This document shows positions 57,478-64,000 of a stretch of DNA of 64,000 nt, piece by piece. Position 1 is the stretch's first letter, and every line of letters begins with the position of its first letter. The notes under the pieces are model-generated. The model had not been told where the DNA came from. It saw only the letters and a list, made by a program, of their open reading frames with translations, and made no database searches. The DNA is taken from positions 2,108,001 through 2,172,000 of the forward strand of contig BCHX01000002.1 of assembly GCA_001599755.1 (NCBI GenBank), given 5' to 3'. Made by a program: the position numbers and the translations under genes. This stretch comes from Gliomastix tumulicola. Lineage: Eukaryota; Ascomycota; Sordariomycetes; Hypocreales; Bionectriaceae.

Positions 57478-57728
57478 GATATACCTGAGCGATGGGGAAA
57501 GACTGTACATTATGATGCGATCTTGGCTGTGCTGTCTTTGTATATTGTCCTGTAATACTATTACATCTACACCAGGCCAGAGAGGCCGGTTTTTTTATTT
57601 ATTTATTCCCAAGCTGTTGTACAAACATCTCTCAAACATATCCTACATGCCAACACTGTACAATGTTTTCGCTCGTAACGTCTCCCCTCGGTTTTGCGCG
57701 CCCGCGGTAACCAGGACCAGAAGAAGCC

Positions 57729-58647
57729 TTAGCTGCGCCCGAGAGACTTGATGGTCCTAGCCTCTTCGTCGTCAATCTCCTTCATCTTCTTATCCTGCAG
57801 CTTCTGCAGCTCCTTATCCGCCTTCCGCGCAAGATCCGACGTGATGGCCTTGTTCTTCTGCCACCCCTTGATCGTCTTCTCATGCTTCGTCCGCGCGGAC
57901 CGCACGCGCTCCCTCCACGTCTGCGTCGCCTCCTTGACGCGCTTCACCACGTCCTCGCGCCGCTCCATCTCGACCTTGAGCAGCAGCTCCAGGTCGTTGT
58001 CCTCGGACCGCTGCGGCTGCTGGTTGAAGTCGTCGCTGGACTGGACGGCCGACATGATGGGCTTGATGTACGACCGGTCGTTGACGAGCAGGCTGATGGT
58101 CCGGCCGCTGCGGGGCACGACCTGCGCGAGCTCGGAGAGCGGGAAGTCCTGGATGTCGGTGCGCATGGTGCCGCTGCCGTCGTTGGCGGGCACGACGCTC
58201 TTGACCGTGACGGTCAGCGCGCCGAGGGCGTCCGGGTTGAAGCGGCCGCCGTGGGAGAGGGACTGCAGCTGCGTGCGGAAGTGCGAGTCCATGGGGCCGA
58301 AGGCCTCGAGGAAGGCGGAGAAGTCGAGGGGGTCGACGGCGTCGGCTTCTCCTCCCGTGGCTGGGCTGCCGCCTTTCCTCCTCGAGGTGTCGGGTTCTTC
58401 GTCTTCGACCTGTTGGCTAGCCGCGGGCTTGCTGCGTTTCTTGTAGAGGAGCGGGGAGATGCTGAAGGAGCGAGATTGGAGGGTGGCTGGCGACCAGATG
58501 CGGCTCGAAGCAAAGCCATTGGGGCAGGCTTTGGGCAGGACTCGGGAGGATTGGAAGGTGCTCCTGACACACGTGCCTCGTCAGTTCAGATGTCTTCGCG
58601 GAATGCCCGACCAATCCTGGTTCAGAGCTGAGTACTTACCGTTCCAT
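57729..58647 (-). CDS. RRF1: Mitochondrial ribosome recycling factor
   Basis: Releases 70S-type mitochondrial ribosomes after termination; 280 residues. Exons are 58647-58640 (only 8 bases, ATGGAACG) and 58563-57729. The model is supported by the intron (donor GTAAGT, branch CTGAC, acceptor CAG, 58639-58564) and by the resulting presequence MERSTFQSSRVLPK, then SRSFSISPLLYKKRSK. The RRF fold is visible: LSHGGRFNPDALGALTVTVK, PLSELAQVVPRSGRTISLLV, NDRSYIKPIMSAVQSSD, then the long helical domain LLKVEMERREDVVKRVKEAT, SARTKHEKTIKGWQKNKAIT, and a coiled C-terminal helix ELQKLQDKKMKEIDDEEART. It converges with the gene ending at 57477. Confidence 0.92.
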
Positions 58648-59034
58648 GTTCGCTAGGAGGCGTGCGCAATGCCGTAGAGGCACGCTCGCTCGGCAGGACG
58701 ACGACATTGTAGCGATTGTTCGTGTTGTCTTGGGGGCTTGAGGTCGTAGCGACGAGTTGACAGCTGCCCCTGGTCACAACTTTTGCGCCAAGCTCTAGCG
58801 CGATAAGATAAGGGTTGGCGATCAACTTTCTCGACGGTGCCAACATGCTATTTCTTCTCTCTATAAGCGGATATTGGAGCAATAACAAGCTGAGGGCATT
58901 CTCCAATACACATTTAAAAAAGAGTGTATAATCAAGCACTTTTCACTTGTGGTAGAGAGGAGTCACGAGCTTGAAGCTTCTGCCCAATCGTGTTAGCTGT
59001 CTAGTTGCAAATAAGGGCCGATCGACATTGGACT
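58648..59034. other. Intergenic upstream of RRF1 and tRNA-Val
   Basis: Holds the RRF1 promoter on the minus strand and the 5' flank of the tRNA gene. AT-rich around 58900-58940. No gene seen. Confidence 0.5.
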
Positions 59035-59115
59035 GGTCGTGTGGCAAAGCGGTTAATGCGTCTCGTTTACAATAATGCTCCGAGAAGATCGCAGGTTCGA
59101 TCCCTGCCACGATCA
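59035..59115 (+). tRNA. tRNA-Val (anticodon TAC), 8-base intron
   Basis: Cloverleaf folded by eye: acceptor stem GGTCGTG (59035-59041) pairs with CACGATC (59108-59114, one G-U), discriminator A. D arm GCA...TGC; anticodon stem TCTCG (59061-59065) / CGAGA (59081-59085); T arm GCAGG-TTCGATC-CCTGC. The 15 bases between the anticodon-stem halves exceed a seven-base loop, implying an intron of 8 bases at the canonical place after position 37 (59072-59079) and anticodon TAC at 59068-59070. Anticodon and intron limits depend on that placement; the tRNA call itself is firm. Confidence 0.85.
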
Positions 59116-59120
59116 TTTTT
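59116..59120 (+). terminator. RNA polymerase III terminator
   Basis: A run of five T directly after the tRNA discriminator base, the usual Pol III stop signal; a second T5 run follows at about 59124-59128. Confidence 0.7.
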
Positions 59121-59335
59121 GCCTTTTTGATCTCCAGGATGGTGGTTTCTTTAATAGCTAATTAGGTTGAATGCTTCACACTGGTAGTTGTCGTTGCGAT
59201 TTATTTCTGTATTCATCGGGTGCGGTTCCGTGTAACACGAAACTAAGGCACGTACCCGTCAAGGCTGCTGTTTATTGGTCATGCAAACACGCTTTTATTA
59301 TTTTTAGATTTATGTCATGATACAATATTGATTAT

Positions 59336-61114
59336 CTAGCTTTGTAGAGGCTTGTTCATGCCGCCGAATGTGATGGTCTTGATGGACTGGAACTCGGACA
59401 GACCGTACTTGGAACCCTCGCGGCCAAAGCCACTCTCCTTAACACCACCGAACGGCGACGCGGGATCGGACAGGATGCCCGTGTTGACGCCGACCATGCC
59501 GACATCGAGAGCCTCGGCTACGCGGTAGATGCGCTCAATATCCTTGGAGTAGAAGTAGGCAGCGAGACCGACGTCGGAGTGGTTGGCCAGCTTGACTACG
59601 TCCTCCTCGTTGTCGAAGGGGAAGAGACCAGCGACGGGGCCGAAGGTCTCCTGCGTGGCAATATCCATATCGACGGTCATGTCACGCAACACAGTAGGCT
59701 GGAAGAAGTTGGCACCGACGTCGGGAACCCTCTGGCCACCGATGGTGATCTTGGCGCCCTTCTTCTCAGCGTCGCGGACGTGGGCCTCCGCCTTGGACAC
59801 GGCGCGGTCGTGGATGAGCGGGCCGTGGGTGGAAGACTCCTCGAAGCCCGGGCCGACCTTGAAGGTGGCGACGGTCTCGGTGAACTTCTCGACGAACTTA
59901 TCGTAGATGCCGCGCTGGACGTAGATGCGGTTCGCGCACACGCAGGTCTGGCCCGAGGAGCGGAACTTGCAGGTGATGGCGCCGGCGACGGCGGTGTCGA
60001 GGTCGGCGTCGTCGAAGACGATGAAGGGCGCGTTGCCGCCGAGCTCGAGCGAGACCTTCTTGACGGTGCCGGCGGCCTGCTTCATGAGCAGCTTGCCGAC
60101 GGCCGTGGAGCCCGTGAAGGAGACCTTCTTGATGGTCGGCGACGTCGTGAGGATCTCGCCGATCTCGACCGTGTTGTCCAGCGCCGTGACGATGTTGACG
60201 ACGCCCTTGGGGATCCCCGCGCGGTTCGCCAGCTCGGCCAGCGCCAGCGCCGTGAACGGCGTCTCACCGGGCGCCTTGCAGACCACCGTGCAGCCCGCGG
60301 CCAGCGCCGGCGCGACCTTGCGCGTGATCATGGCCGCCGGGAAGTTCCACGGCGTGACGAAGCCGCAGACGCCGATGGGCTCCTTGATCGTCACGATGCG
60401 GTTCGCCGGGTTCGTCGCGCCGATGGTGTCGCCGTAGATGCGCGGCGCCTCCTCGCTGAACCACTCGAAGAAGCTCGCGGCGTAGGCGGCCTCGCCCTTG
60501 GCGTCGTTGAAGGGCTTGCCGTTCTCCCACGTGATGAGCTTGGCGATGTCCTCGGCGTTGGCCACGACCTGGTCGTACCAGGCGCGCAGGAGGCGCGCGC
60601 GCTCGCGGCCGGTCTTGGTCCGGAAGGAGGGGAAGGCGGCGGCCGCGGCCTCGATGGCCTTGTTGGTGTCGGCCGTGTCGAACTCGGGGCACGTGCCGAT
60701 GACCTCGCCGGACGCAGGGTCTGAGGAGGGGGGGGGAGTGTTAGTGGTGAAGCTGCTGGTGAAGCTGGAGGGGGGAGTGGCGCGCACCATTGACCTTGAA
60801 GGTCTTGCCCGACGTCGCGGGCACGAACTCGCCGTTCACGAAGCAGACATTCTGCTTGAAGAGCGAAGGGTCTTTGAGCTAGAGAGCACAGTATCAGCGG
60901 CTGTACGACCAGCTAAGCATGTATGACGACATGGACGAGCTCGCCCGGCAGAACAACAGCAGTCGCGCGCACAATCACCCAGCACACGTACTCAACATAC
61001 CTTGGGAGCAGGAGGCGCCATTGTCGATGCTCGTCTTGCGAATATGTACGTTGCCGAAACTGCAGCCGGAGTGAAGCGTAGCGTGGGAGCTGCCACCTTA
61101 AGTAGCAGTGCCAT
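59336..61114 (-). CDS. UGA2: Succinate-semialdehyde dehydrogenase, GABA shunt
   Basis: Aldehyde dehydrogenase converting succinate semialdehyde to succinate, the last GABA-shunt step; 529 residues. Exons are 61114-61001, 60878-60788 and 60720-59336. Junctions: MAPPAPK-LKDPSLF and KTFKVN-DPASGEV. Catalytic residues: N194 in TPWNF, E294 in SLELGGNAPF, C328 in SSGQTCVCANR; cofactor region CKAPGETPFTALALAELANR and FTGSTAVGKLLMKQ. The end, SPFGGVKESGFGREGSKYGL, matches SSADH. Two possible starts: ATG 61114 adds a mitochondrial presequence (LLLKVAAPTLRFTPAAV, FARRAS), while the internal Met (residue 32, MAPPAPK) would give the cytosolic form seen in yeast Uga2. I annotate the longer form. Confidence 0.93.
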
Positions 61115-62084
61115 GCCTCGATGTGGAAAATGTGATGTATGAAGGAGGGGTGGAAATGGACGGTGGTGGCCCTGTGGAGGGGTCGAGACTGGAAACTGCA
61201 ATTGGAGGCGAATCGGGGGGTCTAATTTGGAATTGTCATCATTCAGCACCCGGAATAGAGGGGCTCGAAGCAACCGGCTTGTGATCAGGAAGCAGAGACA
61301 GCGTTTTCCCACTGCCAACGCCAGCCAGACGAACGTTCGAACCGGATGGATGCTTCCCAGTCCCAGCAGTGACCGGCGCGATCCCGGTGCGCTCTGATAG
61401 CAAATGCGGCGCTCTTATCGGGTAGCTGTTCCTCCTTGGTACGCTCCAAACTCCACCCGGGGGGGCAGACTACACATGACGTCTACGGGCTAGGAGGGGC
61501 CTTTCTCTCACTATTCTTGCCTAGCTGAGATGTGTATGGCAAACTCATCCGGGATAAACTCGCGGGCCTGCGGGGGAAAGACGAGGGCCCTGAGAGAGGG
61601 CCCGAAACAGGAAGTGGTTTACGGGAGTCTGTTCGCGGTAGGATCAGACGTGAGGGTCAGAGGGTTCCAAGGGTCCGCGGGGTTCTGGCGGTCTGCTGAT
61701 TGCCATCCATCATCTGGGCATCCTCTTCGGAGTTCTGGGGATCGGACATAGGCACTGAGGGCGAACCGGCGAGGCGGGTCGTCGGGATGTCTGGCGTCTT
61801 CGGTTGACACCCGGTATCGCATGGTATCGCGCGGCCTCGCTCATACAGAGAAGCATGCTCGGACACAGATAAGAGAGTGCCCGTTCGGGCGGTATATATA
61901 TATAGTAGATATGTAGCCATTCTAGTTTCATGAAAGAACGCTCATAGACAAGGCCCCAGACTCAAGGGGGGCCTGATCGGGGCTCGGCCAGCAGGACCAC
62001 GACAGCATAGAAATTACAGAGACATCATTAGAGTAGCAAAAATGTGTAAGAAATGCAACCGGCAGCTTATCGCTAAACCCGGCC
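61115..62084. other. UGA2 promoter region and 3' flank of four-helix membrane gene
   Basis: The UGA2 gene starts at 61114 and the next gene ends at 62085, both on the minus strand. The UGA2 upstream part is followed by a (TA)6 run at 61893-61904. No gene recognised. Confidence 0.5.
61893..61904. repeat. TA dinucleotide run
   Basis: Six TA units about 780 bases upstream of UGA2; simple sequence. Confidence 0.5.
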
Positions 62085-63056
62085 TCAGGCGTAGCGCGGT
62101 CCGGTCGCGGAGGGCTGACGGAGCGGTAGCGTGCGGTCCAGCGTGTGGAAGGCCTGCGTCCGTGGTGTGAACGGAGTGGGGGTGACGGCCGCCGTCGGCG
62201 TCTTCATGTTCTGCATCTCCCAGTTCTTATACTCCTGCCTCGTCTCCTCCGACATGGTGTCCTCGTCCTCGTCCTCGTCGGGGATATCGTTGGCCGGGTT
62301 GGGCCACATCGCGTAGCAGCAGAACCCAAGGTTGACGACATACACGGCACTGGAAGGGGGAGGTAAATTAGCGAAGCTCTCAGATTCAGTGCATCAAGAA
62401 CTCGACTTACAGCATGTAAAAGGTCACGCCCAGGGACGACTGCGCAATCTGGCAGGACTTGTATGAGCCGTACTGCTTGGCGAGACCACATCCGTACCGG
62501 AAGTACCACGCAGCCGGGGCCGGGTACCGCTCGTCGGTGTAGTCGGGCCCGATCTGGCCGTACGTGCTGACGGTGTAAAGCACGACCAGGCAGAGGTTGA
62601 TGAAGGTGGCCACGATCGGGAACCAGATCTTCATGATGAAGCCAATGAGCTTCGCCAGCAGGAGGAAGAGTGACACAACCGAAATGCCAACGTTGAGATC
62701 GGTAAGCCTGCGTAGATTCATGTCAGCGAGAGGCTCCCCGGCTCTCTTTTCCTCGCCTCGGATAGAACTCACGTCTTCGTCCAGATCAGCGCCACCTTGG
62801 GCATGGGCTGGTAGTTGGCGTATGCGTACAGCACCCGGTTGGGGTTCGAGTTGAGTCCGTTCAGGAAGCCAATCCTCCACATGTCCGTCCTGTAGAGATC
62901 TGGCTGGGCGATGCCGAAGATGACGAGGATAGGGACGAGCCCAGCCAGCTCAAGGGCCATGAGCCACCAGATGGCTTTCCTGGCTTTAGTCGGCCATTTT
63001 CGGTGGAGGAATTTGTAGTTCCCCTTCTTCTCGACGAATCGCTCCTTGAAGCCCAT
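62085..63056 (-). CDS. Four-helix membrane protein, MARVEL-like topology
   Basis: Predicted 281 residues from exons 63056-62773, 62707-62411 and 62349-62085; donors GTGAGT and GTAAGT, acceptors CAG, junctions T95 and L194 in phase. Four predicted transmembrane segments: about 28-50 (AIWWLMALELAGLVPILVIF), 99-119 (LNVGISVVSLFLLLAKLIGF), 123-142 (WFPIVATFINLCLVVLYTVS) and 185-206 (LGVTFYMLAVYVVNLGFCCY). The N-terminus is basic (KERFVEKKGNYKFLHRKWP). The loop between helices 3 and 4 is long with Cys residues (YFRYGCGL..YGSYKSCQIA), and the cytosolic tail is acidic (DIPDEDEDEDTMSEE) with TPT/TPR repeats. Topology resembles fungal MARVEL proteins, but no family motif settles it. Function unknown. 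Confidence 0.78.
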
Positions 63057-64000
63057 GGTGTATTATGTGACGGTAATAAATCGAATGCGTTTAGTTGGAA
63101 CGATCCAAGTCGAAGCTTCGCTAGATCCCTTTCAACTCTCGATGTTGCGCCAGTCGAGCGCCAAGATCGTCGCTTCTTATCTGGCGAGGAGTCGAGATTA
63201 CCGAGTCGGAATAATCGTCGCGTCAATTCACAGGGCGGTGCTCACTCTCCCATCAAACCGGCTTCGATGGTGGGACAAGGCGACGGAGAGGCTGAGGGTT
63301 TGATCGAATTCATGACGGTTCGAGGAGAAGAGGCCGGCCATGCTGGGGCCGGCCGCATTTAAAACCAGGCATGGCCAAGCAGCCGCTGGGAATCTGACAA
63401 GGAGGGTTGGACGGGCAAGGAAAGGGCAGGTTGGATGGCATCACCAAGGCCAGGGACCAATGAGAGGCGGCGGAGGAGGGTCCTATTAAGCGCCCGGGTG
63501 AAGCTCGCGCTGTCATTGGTCTGCGGGCTGGGGGGGAGGACGTCGAGTCCGCCAATCAGAGGCCGACTCTGCCGCCTGGAGGATGTGATGAGCCCCGCTC
63601 TGGAGGGTACGTACCGCAGCCTGCGTCCAGCAGTCCCGGTGCGGCACATCTCGAGGGCGCGATCTGGCACAGGAGATGGCATGTCGAACCATGACGATGG
63701 TCGCGGATGTCCTGATCAGTCTGAGCTCGGCGGGTATGGCGTCCGTGACAGCTTCTTGCCGGGCTCGCGGTGGATATCACAAGGTCCGGGCGCCGACTGT
63801 TGGAACGCTGAGAGGCCGGTTGTGTGCTCTGCACATCGTTGCCGTAGATGGATCAAGCGTGGCAGCCAAAGCCGGATAATCTGGGCTGACATGAACACAC
63901 CACACCACACCACTCGGTGCCTTGAAATAGCGTGTGCTGGTTAAAATAGCAATTCGTGCAGCTACTCCATCTCTGCGACCGACGAGCTTCTCCTCAGAGC
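63057..64000. other. Region upstream of four-helix membrane gene, to window edge
   Basis: Contains CCAAT motifs (63552-63556 and near 63459) about 400-500 bases upstream of the membrane-protein start. Remaining ORFs are short and unsupported. The next gene lies beyond the window. Confidence 0.45.

Noticed and set aside
1..64000. CRISPR array, insertion sequence, or retroelement
   Set aside because: No regularly spaced direct repeats, transposase, reverse transcriptase, or long terminal repeats were seen; the gene content is eukaryotic nuclear.

Overview
The window is nuclear chromosomal DNA of a filamentous ascomycete (Pezizomycotina), most likely a Sordariomycete. The basis is gene content plus short introns, mostly 50-90 bases, with GT(A/G)NGT donors, CTRAC-like branch sites and YAG acceptors; GC-rich third codon positions that create long antisense shadow ORFs; and families typical of this group (LaeA-like methyltransferase, Sur7/PalI protein, Sfp1-type zinc-finger factor, fungal L-arabinitol 4-dehydrogenase). 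Genus and species cannot be fixed from the sequence alone. I support 21 protein-coding genes (one truncated by the window edge) and one intron-containing tRNA gene. All splice models were built by eye, checking donor, acceptor, reading phase and family conservation across each junction.

Layout. 1-12 kb is a dense housekeeping block: C-terminal part of the CAF-1 subunit Cac2 (+), a protein with a bacterial LigD-type 3'-phosphoesterase domain (-), peroxin Pex13 (+), tRNA-dihydrouridine synthase Dus3 (-), a six-Kelch-repeat protein (+) and the respiratory supercomplex factor Rcf2 (-). 12-17 kb is a nearly 5 kb gene-poor region upstream of the Sfp1-like factor (+, 16.9-19.0 kb). 21-29 kb holds a Kelch/BTB protein of the Ral2 type (-), the APC/C activator Cdc20 (+) and the TFIIA large subunit Toa1 (+). 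29-35 kb is a 6 kb stretch without a recognisable gene, ending in a seven-exon LaeA-like methyltransferase (+). 37-40 kb carries ATP synthase subunit g (-) and L-arabinitol 4-dehydrogenase (-). 40-45 kb is gene-poor apart from a two-exon gene for a 61-residue secreted cysteine-containing peptide (-), absent from simple ORF lists because it is split by an intron. 45-50.4 kb holds the WDR6/Rtt10 homologue (-) and a Sur7-type membrane protein (-). 53.9-63 kb holds a PPZ-type phosphatase (+), a mitochondrial-targeted protein with an Arg/Gly-rich linker (+), mitochondrial ribosome recycling factor (-), tRNA-Val (+), succinate-semialdehyde dehydrogenase (-) and a four-helix membrane protein (-).

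The genes do not form a biosynthetic cluster or a defence island. They cover chromatin assembly and transcription (Cac2, Toa1, Sfp1), cell cycle and signalling (Cdc20, Ral2-like, PPZ), tRNA modification (Dus3, Rtt10), mitochondrial function (Rcf2, subunit g, RRF, the RGG-containing protein, SSADH), peroxisomal import (Pex13) and carbon metabolism (L-arabinitol dehydrogenase). The least explained items are the LigD-type phosphoesterase protein, the tiny secreted peptide, the RGG-rich mitochondrial protein, the isolated LaeA-like gene beside a gene desert, and an orphan coding-like segment near 12.6 kb. I found no transposon, CRISPR array, virus or toxin gene.
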